Shown here: piece by piece, positions 43,231-56,265 of the stretch
Position numbering within the stretch: the first letter of the stretch is position 1
How the letters are laid out: each line of letters starts with the position of its first letter
Origin: Trametopsis cervina
Taxonomy: Eukaryota > Basidiomycota > Agaricomycetes > Polyporales > Irpicaceae
Direction: 5' to 3'
Assembly (NCBI GenBank): GCA_022385755.1
Contig: MU278349.1
Span: 1,426,001 to 1,490,000 of the forward strand
Length of the DNA: 64,000 nt
Notes under the pieces: model-generated
Told to the model about the DNA's origin: nothing
Databases searched by the model: none
Seen by the model: only the letters and a program-made list of their open reading frames with translations
Made by a program: the position numbers and the translations under genes

Positions 43231-43609
43231 CTTGCGTGAACTTTGTACAGTTGAATAAAGACAGTGGTGGTGGAGAGCAGCCCGATAATGTGGGCGCTTG
43301 TCATGCTGCGCGCCTGTGACAACAATGCCAGATTGAGCGGCAAACAGTTCTCTTCTGCCAAGCTGTAACCATCAACGCTCTCGTGCAAAGACCGCCTGGT
43401 CATCCTCAGCCTCTCTTCAGAGTGCTACTTCTGTCCTTTCCCCACACTCATTCCAACCCACTCTTTGCTCCCGCTCAATAGTGCATGGGACTGGCTGGTC
43501 CCGCATCCTTCAACACATCAAATCCTCAAACACCGCATACGCCGCCGTCGCAACGAACCCAGCCCGCCCCCTAACATCAACTCTCACGACCACTTGAACA
43601 ACTGCTATC
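43231..43609. promoter_or_regulatory. divergent promoter region DRG1 / KCH
   Basis: This 379-bp spacer lies between divergent starts. It is pyrimidine-rich on the plus strand towards the KCH start. No specific element is recognised. Confidence 0.45.
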
Positions 43610-45603
43610 ATGTGTGGAGGAGGTACTTGGAAGCGTGAGGTTCTGCCCGACCACAAGGTGCGCTCTTCGTCGTCGAGTGTTCTGCTGCGCAATGCCGAAT
43701 CTCACCTGACCATGGGACACAGTTCGACTTCATTGATACGCGCGAGTTCACTGACAACAGCTTTGGAATGCGCATGAAGTAAGTCCTCCAGCCGCGTCGC
43801 GCTGCGGTACGAGGGGAAGCCAACCTTGTACTGCGGGCGCTGGCGCCGGCAATAGCACGAAGTTGTCCTAGACCCTTACTGACCCTCCTTCCAGGTATCT
43901 ATGGCTATATGTCATCATTCTCAAAGGATTCTTCGTCTACATCTCCGATATTTTCACAGCAGTTACCATGTTGTCAACCGATTCTTGGTCCAACGCCATC
44001 TTCAACAGTTGCTCACCTGATCTCCATAACGGATGCGTGGCCATTCCATTTAACGTTGGAAAGTGGTTGTTCTTTGGGTGCATCATCTTCTCATTTTTGC
44101 TGGTAAGTCGTGTCCTGTGGGATTACCCCTGACATTTTCGGGACGCTCAACGCATTTAGCTTGCGTACGAAGGCTACAAGTCGAAGAAGATCATCCAGAG
44201 TCGAGATATCTCCTATGCGTTTACCAACGTGATGGCGAACAACTACTACTCGTTGCGTACGTCAAAGTGTTACAAACATAGCGGGGACTTCATACTGATG
44301 CACCCTGCAGGGTCATACGATCATTTCTGCTTTTTCGACCATATCTCCGCCTCAACGAAGCGAATGGATGACTTTGCCTTCTTTGTCTTCTTCACTTTCA
44401 AGAGTATGTTATCTCATTTCTTCTGTGGATCACACTAGTCTTACCTTCATACAGGTTGGAAGCGCTTGCTCTTCGCCGACGGTCCCCGTCAGACTATCAA
44501 CGCTCTGACGCTCTATGCGTTTTACCTTTCAAAGCAGGACAAGGGCCCGTGGTGGGACCTCAGCAAGTACTTTGCTGGCAACAACTTTGTCACGACTGGC
44601 CTTACCATCTCAACGGCATTCACGGTGCTTGTCTTTGCGGGTTCTGCCCTGCTATTGATCGTTGCGGGTCTCTGCTACATCCCGCTGCTCTGCCACATTC
44701 AGGGAAACCTGAAAGAGTACTGCTGCCACAAAGTTGACAAGGTATGGTCCCACAAGTATAACCCCTTTTCACTAGTTCTCACGCCTTTTTCAGCGTATCG
44801 CCGAGATCATCAAGCGCAAGAACAAGCAGCGACAGGCGAAGGCCCAGGCGCTTGCTAAGAAGGAAGCGGCTGGTGATTTCTCTCACCTGAAGAACAAGAA
44901 GGGCGAGATGATTGGAAAACCTCTTCCGCAGCCTACTCTCCCGAACATCTCGCTTGACGACGAGGAGACTGGGTCCGTTCGCACTGGGGCTGCTCCCAGC
45001 ACGTACACCAGCTCAAGTGACTATTACCACGAACGCAAGGAGTACATGGAATACCCGATGGAGTACCCGCCTATGCCCGCGTTCTCGCAGCCGTACGGGA
45101 ACCACCAATACAACCCGTCGGTCGGTACATTACCGACTGAGGATCAGCACTACGACGACAACGATTACGGCTCAACGGCCAACCTCACCCTGGGCGCCGC
45201 ACCAGTTGCCTACCCCGATGATCAACCGCGGACGAACAACATGTTCGCGCCGCAGGGCCACGGGGCGCAGGCACAGCACGGGCTGTACGCGTATCATAAT
45301 GATCCGCACGCTGCATACCGAGGTCAATCGCCTGCGAACGGCAGTGCGGCACCACCCTACCGTGGCCCGTCGCCTGCGCCGTCGCACAGCGATCTGGCGT
45401 ACGGCGATCCGTATGGGGGATATACCCAGCAACAACAACAACAGCCCCAGCAGTACTCGCGGCAGCAGCAGCAACAGCAACAGCAGCAGCAGCAGTACCA
45501 TCAACATGCGCAGGACCCGTACGGACGCGGGTATCCCGCGAACGACCATCAACGAGAGAGCGACGGGTACGATTACGGCGCTGGACAGGTCCATGCGATG
45601 TAA
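43610..45603 (+). CDS. KCH-family (Kch1/Prm6-like) potassium transporter
   Basis: A plasma-membrane protein of the KCH family (low-affinity K+ import coupled to the calcium response in yeast). Start at 43610 (MCGGGTWKREVLPDHK). Family blocks after splicing: YISDIFTAVTMLSTDSWSNA, VGKWLFFGCIIFSFLLLAYE, SRDISYAFTNVMANNYYSLR, MDDFAFFVFFTFKSWKRLLF, ADGPRQTINALTLYAFYLS, and a last hydrophobic block TAFTVLVFAGSALLLIVAGL. The RQTINALTL motif matches yeast Kch1 (RQVINGLTL). After the membrane part come a basic cytosolic helix (IAEIIKRKNKQRQAKAQAL) and a tail of about 200 residues rich in Pro/Tyr/Gln, with a run of about 11 Gln. Stop at 45601-45603. Confidence 0.9.
45424..45506 (+). repeat. CAG/CAA repeat encoding polyglutamine in the KCH tail
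   Basis: An imperfect CAG/CAA microsatellite. It encodes a short Gln run (six), then Pro-Gln-Gln-Tyr-Ser-Arg, then a run of about 11 Gln before Tyr-His. Mixed CAG and CAA codons suggest a partly stabilised repeat. Confidence 0.9.
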
Positions 45604-46756
45604 ACCCGTACTTCGAACCATTCCGCTCATTCTCACACGTTCTTTGTTCCGCCACACTCACGTCTCCCTCTCGTCACGTCGTTCGCTGGCTTCCCCCCGC
45701 GTCCCTGGCACGCATTCATATTCACACCTCGGCATATTTCAACCTCACTGATGGTCCCGGTTTTCCCTTTTTTTTTTTTACTTGACAATTTTCTTTACCG
45801 CTTCCGTCCTCCGACGAGCATGTTTCGTTTATTGGCAATCGTCCACCTCATAGCGTAGAGTATCATAGCAGTTCAAGCATGAATGTGTATAAGTATCGTA
45901 TTAAGTATTCGCGTCGGACGACATCCATCGCTGAGGCTGGCGTGTAAACCGCAAACTGCTCGAAGCAAGGCGCACAACATGGAATGTTGAAATTTGTGCA
46001 AGTACAGTATTTGCAAAATGTTGCACGGCATTCCTGAAGAGAGCCAAACGCACCCACGATCGCGCGGGTTCAAAACGCCACTGCGATGTGTCCACGAACA
46101 CGAACCCCATTTCCAGAAACGCTCCGCTTTGCAGATAACTTACCGCTCTTGCTGCTTTGCAAGACGGAGGATGCGACACAAATACTCAGTGACTTTATCA
46201 GTGCAGCCCACGTAAATTCATGCATAATCCACCACATAATCGCGCTGACGACGACGCTTACGCCTTTATAGCCCAATTATAACACAACAAACCAAGGATG
46301 ACGCGAGTTCGATTCGTCCACCTGCAGACATCACAGATCGCGACTAGAGCAACTGCTGTACTACCGTGCAGGTCATATTGTAGCTGCCACACGGGTTATG
46401 ATATGAGTACCTTCCGGATATGCTGAAGATCTGCATTGACGTTGTGTATTCCACTTATGTCAGGGATCCTCACCACATATACGCATGGGTAAACATTCCT
46501 CGGAAAGGTGTTTTAGGCTTTTAGGCAAGGAAGGCGACACGCGGTATCATGACACGGTAGCAGTTGCATAACATGAATTGCGTATTTGCACGAATATATA
46601 ACGACATATGAATGGTATAATGGCAGCAGGAGGGGGCAACTAGATCTTTTGTACTGTGGGCGGGAGAAGGCGCTGTTGACAAATACCATATTTTCTGCAT
46701 CACACAGCAGGCCTGTGGGACTTGCGTGTCATGGGATACAGTAAGATTGCCGTCTC
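45604..46756. other. convergent intergenic region, no gene seen
   Basis: About 1.15 kb between the 3' ends of KCH and IMP2. A T10 tract at about 45770-45779 lies some 170 bp after the KCH stop, probably 3' UTR. Open frames up to 137 codons on the minus strand overlap the IMP2 end in another frame. No RNA gene was found. Confidence 0.5.
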
Positions 46757-47683
46757 TTACACCTCGGCTGGCTTTTGCGGTGGCGCCGTTGTAACCCTCG
46801 CCTGACGCTTTCGTGCTCGCGCAAACTCGTCCATTTCCTTGCGCCATGCTGGGCCACGCTGGAGATTTCGTTGCCTGGCGGCCTCTTGAGACAAGTCCGG
46901 GTTGGGAATGGGGCCCATGCGATCTAGTGGCCATACTATGGTGTGCAGTCGCGAGTCGACTAGAGCGAGGGGGACCTATCGTGGGAGGTTAGTATATTCA
47001 GGAAGTATGAGATGGTGAACGTCATGTACAGGGCCGAACGTGTTGCTATCTTCAGACTTAAAGGGTTCGTCACCTGTGCGGTCAGATGAGCGGAGAGAAT
47101 GACCTTCGCGGGGGATGCCAACCTTCGACCCACATGTGTCCTTCCGGGATGACCACCTCGAAGTCTGGGTACGGAGGCAATGTCTTCACCTGTTGGGTAT
47201 CAGAGCAGTACACCGTCGGCTCATGATAAGACGTACAGTATCGCCAGGCAGCGCTATGATACGCTTTACGATAAGTTTGGAATCGGAGGGAGCTCTGAGG
47301 AAGGTTTGTTGGCGAACAAGCAGGCATATGAACAAGTGGACCGCGTACCGGAGGGCCACAATATCACCCCTAGCATACTTCTGCAACATAATCGACCATC
47401 TGTCAAAGTAGACGACGTCTCGCCATTTGGAATCATCTGGGTTCAGCGTTGGCTAGCTGTGCGGCAGACGGTGAGTTGGGGCGGTACACGCATGGACTGG
47501 CGTTGTTCTGCGCACCTTCATGCTCGACCCTGTGATGTACATGACCGTGCCAACGCACTCCGTGAACGCGAAACCAATGGGGAGCCATGTCAATGCGCCC
47601 GCCACCCATGCTGCCCTGGGGTGCTTTTGCTGTACGGTGGCCCACGATCGCCGTGCATGCCCCCATAAGGCCCGAAAGCGCAT
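46757..47683 (-). CDS. IMP2: mitochondrial inner membrane protease subunit 2 (S26 signal peptidase)
   Basis: Imp2 trims intermembrane-space targeting signals at the inner membrane. Start at 47683 (MRFRALWGHARRSW). The single N-terminal anchor GALTWLPIGFAFTECVG leads into the catalytic Ser of ITGSSMKPTLNPDD; an intron with acceptor CAGCTAG joins SSMK to PTL. The catalytic Lys is in LIVKRIIALPGDTV, and box E is VPEGH-like (VVIPEGHMWVEGDEP), followed by DSNTFGPVPLALVDSR. The C-terminus is a basic extension (RNLQRGPAWRKEMDEFARAR) ending PPQKPAEV, with TAA at 46757-46759. The Imp2 type is favoured over Imp1 by SKWRDVVYFDRW and the NTFGPVP spacing. Confidence 0.92.
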
Positions 47684-48161
47684 TACGATGCAGCGGGATC
47701 GCTAACGCAGAGAATTTGGCGATTCTGATAGAAAACCAAGAATGAGCGCACCAGAGAGACACTGGAATGCGGTGAAGGCGTGCTGTGATTAGTCTTTGAG
47801 GATTGGTGTATATGGAAGAGAGCACTCACGCTCAGAGTTGAGCGAGCGTGGATTACGTAGTTTGTATTGTGCGAAGTGTGATGTAAGCAGACCGAAGAAA
47901 GGCCTAAGAAGGCAAGTAAGCGTGGGTAAGCGTGCGGATGTCATCTCCTATAACAGCTTGTAATCATCGATAACATTTTCTTGCGGACCCATCCTGGATA
48001 GCGTGAGATGACATGCCTCCTTTCGGTTACGATCCCTATGTACACGGTCCGGGAGCTATACCACCCCACCGTATAAATACCTTGCCCATGTCCTCCTCGT
48101 CCTCAACACCACCCAACACACCCTTTTATCACCCCTACAACATCCCCTAACAGTACTCGCA
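47684..48161. promoter_or_regulatory. divergent promoter IMP2 / quinone reductase
   Basis: This 478-bp region lies between divergent starts. TATAAATA at 48072-48079 lies 83 bp before the reductase ATG and is followed by a CT-rich leader, the arrangement of a strong fungal promoter. Confidence 0.6.
48072..48079 (+). promoter_or_regulatory. TATA box of the quinone reductase
   Basis: A consensus TATAAATA, 83 bp upstream of ATG 48162 and followed by a pyrimidine-rich leader. The clearest core promoter in the window. Confidence 0.7.
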
Positions 48162-49001
48162 ATGGCCCCCAAGGTTGCTATCATCATCTACTCCATGTAC
48201 GGCCACATCGGCAAGCGTACGTTCTCCTATACCGCACACCTCCTGCATCCTGCTAAAATTGTTTCTCCACAGTTGCTGAGGCCGTCAAGAAGGGTATTAC
48301 TGAGTCGGGTGGTGACGCTACCATCTACCAGTACGTTGCAGTCTCTCCGAAGCATCCCTCCTTCAGTGCTAACTTTGCCGCCACAGGATTCCCGAGACCC
48401 TCTCGGAGGACGTCCTGAAGGCTCTACACGCTCCTGCCAAGCCCGACTACCCCATCATCACCCCCGAAGAGCTCCCCCAGTTCGACGCCTTCCTCTTCGG
48501 TATCCCCACCCGTTTCGGTAACTTCCCCGCTCAGTGGAAGGTACGCTTACCTTACTTGCTTCGGGTGCATGAACCCCCTTTACTTACTCTCTGCTAAAGG
48601 CGTTCTGGGATGCTACTGGCGGTCTCTGGGCTAGCGGTGCCCTCGCTGGCAAGTACGCCTCGATCTTCGTATCCACCGGTACCCCCGGTGGAGGACAAGG
48701 TTTGTGCCCTGATTTTCGTACACATGCATATACTCATCCAGTGCACTTAATTTCTTCAGAGACCACCGTCATCAACTCCCTTTCTACCCTCGTCCACCAC
48801 GGTCTCATCTACGTCCCCCTCGGTTACTCAACCGTCTTCCCCTACCTCGCCAACCTCTCCGAGGTCCGTGGCGGTTCCCCGTGGGGTGCTGGTTCTTTCG
48901 CCGGCGCCGACGGCTCCCGCTCGCCTTCCGAGCTCGAGCTCACCGTCGCGACTGCCCAGGGTGCTCTCCTCTGGAAGACGGTCGCGAAGGTTGCCTTCTA
49001 A
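48162..49001 (+). CDS. NAD(P)H:quinone oxidoreductase, WrbA/benzoquinone-reductase type
   Basis: An FMN-dependent flavodoxin-fold reductase that performs two-electron reduction of quinones. In wood-decay fungi relatives reduce 1,4-benzoquinones made during lignin attack. The FMN phosphate loop is IIIYSMYGHIGKLAEAV, split by an intron after GHIGK. Then [81 protein letters not shown] and GGSPWGAGSFAGADGSRSPS complete the WrbA pattern. The stop is TAA at 48999-49001. Four introns; length about 203, as for the family. Codons are strongly C-ending, and with the TATA box this suggests high expression. Confidence 0.94.
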
Positions 49002-49245
49002 GCGCTTCCGAGACGTTACAAGGATACATTGCTAGATCGCGGCTCGTCGGACCTATAACATTGTAAAATACAGAAACGGTTGTGTCGTTCACCTGTAACG
49101 GTGTCTTAATACATCGCATACTTCACACGCGACGAAGCCTGAACTCACGGGTGACCTTGTGCTCAATAGCGATGTTAAGCTACGGATTGTCTGCCGTGAG
49201 TCTTTTCGTTCACTTGGCTGTCATAGAGCGTCAACGGACTATGTA

Positions 49246-50540
49246 CTAGTGGCGTCTAAAAGTTTGGAAACAGGGTCACGTGTGTGTCACCCTTGACGTG
49301 TCGCAGCACGTAGTTAATATTCTCATGTCGCGCACCGGTGTACCTGAGCTCACACCTTCCAAACGTGGTCGCATTCTTGCACTACGGGAGGAAGGCTATA
49401 CATACCGTCAAATAGCAGCTAAGGTTGGCCGTGTTTCTGCCTCTGCATGCTGGAAAACAGTCGACCGTGAGATCAAACACCATACCCGGAACACTCTCCC
49501 GCGCAGTGGTCGTCCATCCACTATAACCCCACGAGACCGTCGTATAGTCCTCCGGACCATCCGTGCTCATCGATTCGAGCCATTTAGCTCAATTGCAGAA
49601 CGTGTTGGCACTGTCACGACCTCTCAAGTCAGGAACATTGCACATGAGGAAGGCTACCACCGTCGAATTGCACGTCGAAAGCCAAGAATAACTCCATTGC
49701 AGGCACGGAAACGGCTTGCATGGGTAGAGGAGAATGAGGACCGTGATTGGGATGAGGTGCTGTGGTCAGATGAGGCTTCCTTCGAAACAGGAGAACGCCC
49801 AGGGCATAGGATGGTGACACGTCGAGCAGGAGAGGAATACATCCCCGAAACAATTGAGCAGACATTTCGGAGTGGCCGGAAATCACTCATGGTATGGGCC
49901 AGCATCTCGAACAATCAACCTGGACCCATCATACGTCTTCAAACCACTCCAGAGCTGACAGACGAGAAGGGAAAGAAGAAGGGTGGTGGCATCAATGGGG
50001 AGCGGTATGTTGCTCAAGTCTTAGAGGGCCCAATGAAGAGCTGGATTACAACTATGGAGGCAGAGAGGGGCCGAACAATGTATATGGTAGAGGATGGAGC
50101 ACCTGCACACATATCTGTTGTTGCGAAACAAGCCCGACAGCGCCTCGGCATCAAGAACATCACACATCTGCCAAACTCCCCTGATCTTAGCCCAATCGAA
50201 CCCATCTGGTTGCTCGTCAAAAACCGTGTGGCTAATATCCCGGGGTCTGGCAATAGCCTCAACAACCTCTGGGCAGCCATTCAAGAGGTGTGGGCGAACC
50301 TATCGAAGGATGATATTCAGAAGCACACTGGAAAGATGAAAGCCCGTGTTGAGGCTGTTCGGGCAGCAAAAGGGTATCATACAAGGTTTTGATACCTCCA
50401 TGTAGTAGAATAGATTCAATTCACACTGTCTATAAATACAAAATTTGTCCCTCTGACAATTTCGACGAGAACAATGTTGAGGTGTGTGTCGCAAGTGACG
50501 CGTCTCGGTCACATGTTTCCAAACTTTTAGACGCCACGAG
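49246..50540 (+). mobile_element. complete Tc1/mariner-type DNA transposon
   Basis: A 1295-bp element flanked by TA on both sides (49244-49245 and 50541-50542), the target duplication of this superfamily. The terminal inverted repeats are 26 bp (49246-49271 against 50515-50540), with one mismatch at the third base. Further subterminal similarity (GTCAC and GACGYGTC-like blocks) continues inwards. It encloses one uninterrupted transposase. Perfect ends and an open frame suggest a recent insertion between the quinone reductase and ATE1. Confidence 0.93.
49325..50392 (+). CDS. Tc1-type transposase (DD34E)
   Basis: Intronless, about 355 residues from the preferred start MSRTGVPELTPSKRGR; an upstream in-frame ATG at 49280 also exists. 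The N-terminal paired-type HTH reads RILALREEGYTYRQIAAKVG; a second HTH includes FSSIAERVGTVTTSQVRNIA, with a GRPST linker (RSGRPSTITPRDRR) between. The catalytic triad is D in VLWSDEASF, D in MVEDGAPAH and E in LSPIEPIW, with exactly 34 residues between the second D and E. NSPDLSPIEPIW is the classic Tc1 block. No frameshift or stop is seen, so the protein could be active. A Lys-rich insert (DEKGKKKGGG) lies in the RNase-H fold. Confidence 0.95.
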   Translation: MSRTGVPELTPSKRGRILALREEGYTYRQIAAKVGRVSASACWKTVDREIKHHTRNTLPRSGRPSTITPRDRRIVLRTIRAHRFEPFSSIAERVGTVTTSQVRNIAHEEGYHRRIARRKPRITPLQARKRLAWVEENEDRDWDEVLWSDEASFETGERPGHRMVTRRAGEEYIPETIEQTFRSGRKSLMVWASISNNQPGPIIRLQTTPELTDEKGKKKGGGINGERYVAQVLEGPMKSWITTMEAERGRTMYMVEDGAPAHISVVAKQARQRLGIKNITHLPNSPDLSPIEPIWLLVKNRVANIPGSGNSLNNLWAAIQEVWANLSKDDIQKHTGKMKARVEAVRAAKGYHTRF

Positions 50541-50925
50541 TACAAGACCGCGGCACTGCGCCTCGGACCCGGTGAGATCCATCTGCCAACTCTATCTTTC
50601 CGCGCGGGAAGTGCTTAGCATCGATATCACCGTCGTCTGTTTGGGTAAAAAGAGTAAACACGCCGTTCATTGCCTATGAGAACACACAGACCACCGGGGC
50701 TCATTATACCTTGTTCACTAAATGACCGGTACGATATCCGTCCCCGAATGCACAACGACTTACTCTCTTTGTACTGTATTCTCCCGCGAACCTTTTCCGA
50801 TGTGAGAACTCCGCCTGCATTGCTTACACGATCTCCGAGCTCATATAAACACCGTCTGGGAGGAGCACTACCCACCCACCGCGTCGACAGCTCCGCTGTG
50901 CATCTGTTTAGGATGTCCTCACCCA
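50541..50925. other. intergenic, downstream of ATE1
   Basis: This 385-bp spacer lies between the transposon and the ATE1 3' end. Nothing recognisable. Confidence 0.55.
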
Positions 50926-52681
<1,756 letters not shown>

Positions 52682-53241
52682 AGGTCGGGATTCAGTTGGT
52701 CGAGATGCGACCTATGTAGTGGACGTAGACCTGTAGAGGTATAGTAATGCGGTGTTCAGCTCTTTGGATGATGTGAGTAATGACGAGCCGCTGATAGACT
52801 CGGGAATCCGAATCTGCGCTACGTATTGCTGGAAACGTTCGCGTTATCCACGGCCTGTGCAGTCCTGATGTGAGGGACAAACATGTCAGGATAATAACGT
52901 TCAGGAATAGTCGCGAAGACCGCGAAGCTGCAGGGTCTGTCGCAGCTGACAACTGTAATATCTGCTAACTTAAATTCAGGAGACTAAGCGCTCATGCGTG
53001 AGTTGAAGCGCTAGAGGACGAAGCATCCATGTGCATTGCATGCCTACATGAGAAGAGACCAGGTACACGATATATCAGGTCCATATGAAACCGAGAACGG
53101 AGCAGGGATGATGATGAAGCATAAAGAGAAAGATGGTAATCCGGGGGTTGAGATGAGGAATGGAATAGATATTCAAGGAAATCGTTTTGAAATGAATGCA
53201 CTGGACAAATTGGATGCAGTGAATGGGGAGAGAGCTTCTCC
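52682..53241. other. intergenic, ATE1 promoter side
   Basis: This 560-bp spacer lies between two minus-strand genes. It holds the ATE1 promoter. No other feature is seen. Confidence 0.5.
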
Positions 53242-54745
53242 TCACACCCGTGACTGCGCCGCGGTCTGACCCGCATACGGGGAGGCTGCGAACTGTTGCG
53301 TGCCATAAGCGGAGCCGTTGGTTGGGGGAGCGGCGTGCTGGGAGCGGGGTGTAGAGTTGACGTTCGACGTCCAGGACTTGGGAGGCCGCAGGTCGACGTT
53401 CGCAAGCTGCTGGCGGGCAGCGCGGAACTCTTGTTCCTCCACTTGCGTCTGCGCTATTATAGCAGCGCGGATTTCAGCCTGCCGCTGCAACTCGGCTTCT
53501 GATTCATCCGAGAGATAATCGGTGAAGCCTCCATCGGAGATGACGGTAGTCTCGGAGCCATCTCCGCTATCGCTGCTTGCGCTACTGGAGCCACTACGGA
53601 TGCTTAGACCGGCCACTTCTAGATCTAAAGGCGAGCGTTGACGTAAAGTTGAGGTAGAATTGTTGCGCTCGTGCGTGCGATCGGTGCCACGGATTGAATT
53701 GGTTGGGGGAGGGCTGGGGTTCCCTCCCAAGCCTTTGCGAGGCGTGTCGTTGTTGGACTTAGCGACGGCGACCACCGCTGACAAGGACGGCCGCTGCGTC
53801 GAAGCCCTGCGGGACAGTGTGCCGTTGAGCTCTGCGTGCTTGCGTCCTGGCGACTGTTTGGACTCCCTGGAGTTTTCACGACGCTTCTCGGGTTGAGTGT
53901 CCACGGCGGGGCGACGCGGGAGGACTATCTGGTCCATGCTGTTCGTGCTCACAGTAGAGCCGGGGGATGACTCCAGAGAAGTGCGTGATGGGTTGTTGAC
54001 TAAAGGCGATGCGAGCTGCTGTGGGCTTCCGCCTCCCCTCAGCTTGGCAGGTATAGGCAACGAGGCACTCTTCACTGGCATGATTTCGCCACGGAGGGCG
54101 CTGGCGACTACAGCACTGCCGCGACGCGATATGGACGGTGGCTGTGACGAGGGGAACACGCCACGCGTGTTGACAACGTTCTGCGCGAATGGCGGGATGC
54201 GCTGGCCCAGCGACTCAAGGAGTGCCCTGACGTCGCCAGGAATGGGGACATGATGAATGACGCTGACAGCCGGCCAGTCCGCAATCTGCACCTGCTTGTG
54301 TTCATTGGCAGCAGGTGGCCTACAGCAGCCAGGCCACCCGGGATTCTGGGTTGCTTTCGTTGTAGGGTTCTGACGTGCCCACTGTGTGAGACTGGTGATC
54401 AGCAGGATCGGAGGAAACAGGAGGATGACAACACACCTTGCAGAACCCACATGTATTGAACGACGCGACTGGTGTACTACTGAGCGCCCCGATGGTGGCG
54501 AGAGATAGGTCTACTTGTAAGACTCACCTTCTGCATTCTTGAAGAAGAGTACGTCATGTCTTGGGTGCATCGCACGGTTGCGACAGACCTCGCTTTGGTG
54601 AGGGCATCTTGGAACAGCGTCAGAGGGTCGGTGCGGACATGGACGAGGTGTAGTCGCCCGCTTACCTTCCCGACTGGGGCTTGAAGGCCTTGCACATGCG
54701 ACATGTAGAAGTAGCCTGGTCAATGGAGCCCAAAACGACACACAT
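53242..54745 (-). CDS. Cys-rich (putative zinc-binding) protein with disordered C-terminus
   Basis: I do not recognise the family. Start at 54745 (MCVVLGSIDQATSTCRMCKA). Four exons join in frame. After TCRMCKAFKPQSGR comes CPHQSEVCRNRAMHPRHD, then NTCGFCK, then WARQNPTTKATQNPGWPGCC. This gives C-x2-C, C-x6-C with H-x3-H nearby, C-x2-C and C-C, which could bind one or two zinc ions. A block LPGD-like (HHVPIPGDVRALLESLGQRI) follows, then about 300 residues of Ser/Pro/Arg-rich low complexity. An acidic patch with a helix lies near the C-terminus (DYLSDESEAELQRQAEIR). The stop is at 53242-53244. A regulatory or scaffolding role is possible; none is visible. Confidence 0.7.
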
Positions 54746-55419
54746 GTCGGCTATGAGGTAGACGGAGGAAGACGAGAGGGGGATATGTGGTATAGGGACG
54801 GAGTATAAGAGTGATTGTACAGAGAAGGGCAGAAGGCATAAGCATGCGGTCCTTTTTCTCGACGCTGATATAGTTCGTTCAAGCGAATCATGGGTTTTCG
54901 AGCAGGCTTCATGGCGACAGCAACGACGAGAAGGTAGATCAGACTGGCCAGTTGGCTGTACGATTGAACGTCGACGTTTAAACAGACTCTTTCAAAACCC
55001 ATGCTTCGTTTTCGACGTCGTGCTGCACGATGCTGCCTCGAGGCAAGAACAGATCGCCGAATGGATCAGTTAACTCCTGATTTGTCACATTAACCCATTA
55101 TTTTCCGGCTGATAACCTCATCTCGGCAGCATCTGGGGCAACAAATTCGCATTGCTTGGCTATTGTCCTCCCGCTTCCTGGTTCTATCGTGTCCATCGCT
55201 CGACCCTGCTACGCGTTCAGACGTGGCCCTTCGCATCGCTGTCGTCGTTGTATGCGACGAGATTTCGAGAATGGGTCATTTCCGCACATTCGCCCGGTGA
55301 TTGCCAGATACTGCATCTGGCATCTGGTATGACGCCGACGGTCCTGCACCGCCTTGAAATGTGGTACAGACCCCTCCTGCCTCCGCCATCTCTGTGCTTC
55401 CGTCGCTGTCCCTTCGAAC
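54746..55419. other. divergent intergenic region
   Basis: This 674-bp spacer lies between the Cys-rich gene and NCS1. An 83-codon minus-strand frame (54751-55002) with a hydrophobic start (SLIYLLVVAVAM) has no support as a gene. Confidence 0.5.
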
Positions 55420-56265
55420 ATGGGCAAATCGCAGTCGAAACTCTCGCCGGAACAGCTTTCTGATCTCCAGAAACACACCTATTGTATGTCGCGTTCCCTC
55501 GTGATCACAGCGACCACGGCAGCTCATCGACAACTCACATAGTTGACAAGCGCGAGCTGCAGCAATGGTCCTTATCTGCGATCTCTGTCTTTACGCGAGT
55601 CATCTGACTTTCTCCTCTTCAACAGGTACAAGGGCTTCCTCAAAGACTGCCCCTCTGGCCAGCTAGACAAGTCGGAATTTAGCCGAATATATAAGCAGTT
55701 CTTCCCGTTCGGTGATCCTGGCGAATTCGCGGACTACGTCTTCAACGTATTCGACGAAAACAAGAACGGGACTATCGACTTCAAAGAGTTCATTTGCGCA
55801 CTCAGTGTCACAAGTCGGGGGAGATTGGACGAAAAGTTGAAATGTGAGCGGTCGTATCCACATATACCGCCACACATGCAGCGCTGACTTTGCTGACTAG
55901 GGGCATTCCAACTATATGATATTGACGGTGACGGTTACATCACCTACGCGGAAATGCTGCAGATTGTCCAGTCAATATACAAAATGACAGGACAAATGGT
56001 CAAACTCCCCGCGGACGAGGATACTCCAGAGAAGGTAAGTGTCACATGCCAGCCCATGAACCCCCGCTCATCGTCCGCTTTGCAGCGAGTGGACAAGATC
56101 TTCAAGAACATGGACAGAGACAAGGATGCAAAACTGACTTACGACGAATTTGTGGAGGGCAGCAAGCAAGACCCTACGATCGTACAGGTGCGTAACAGAA
56201 CATGCCCTGTTATACGCTTGCTCATTCCGGCGTAGGCTTTGTCCTTGTACGACGGGCTGGTATAA
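55420..56265 (+). CDS. FRQ1: neuronal calcium sensor 1 / frequenin
   Basis: NCS1/Frq1 is an N-myristoylated calcium sensor that activates the PI4-kinase Pik1. Start at 55420 with the myristoylation signal [16 protein letters not shown] (Gly2). The first, degenerate EF-hand spans [22 protein letters not shown]2 is [15 protein letters not shown]3 [13 protein letters not shown] and EF4 [13 protein letters not shown], all with calcium ligands. The C-terminus is [14 protein letters not shown], completed by a final exon after the CGTAG acceptor; TAA is at 56263-56265. Length is about 190, as in the family. Exon 2 is only about 25 nt. Confidence 0.95.

Noticed and set aside
45172..45661. Long minus-strand frames antisense to the KCH tail
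   Set aside because: They are leucine/alanine shadows of the CAG/CAA repeat on the coding strand.
46290..46330. tRNA-like GAGTTCGATTCG block
   Set aside because: The T-stem does not pair and no cloverleaf can be built around it.
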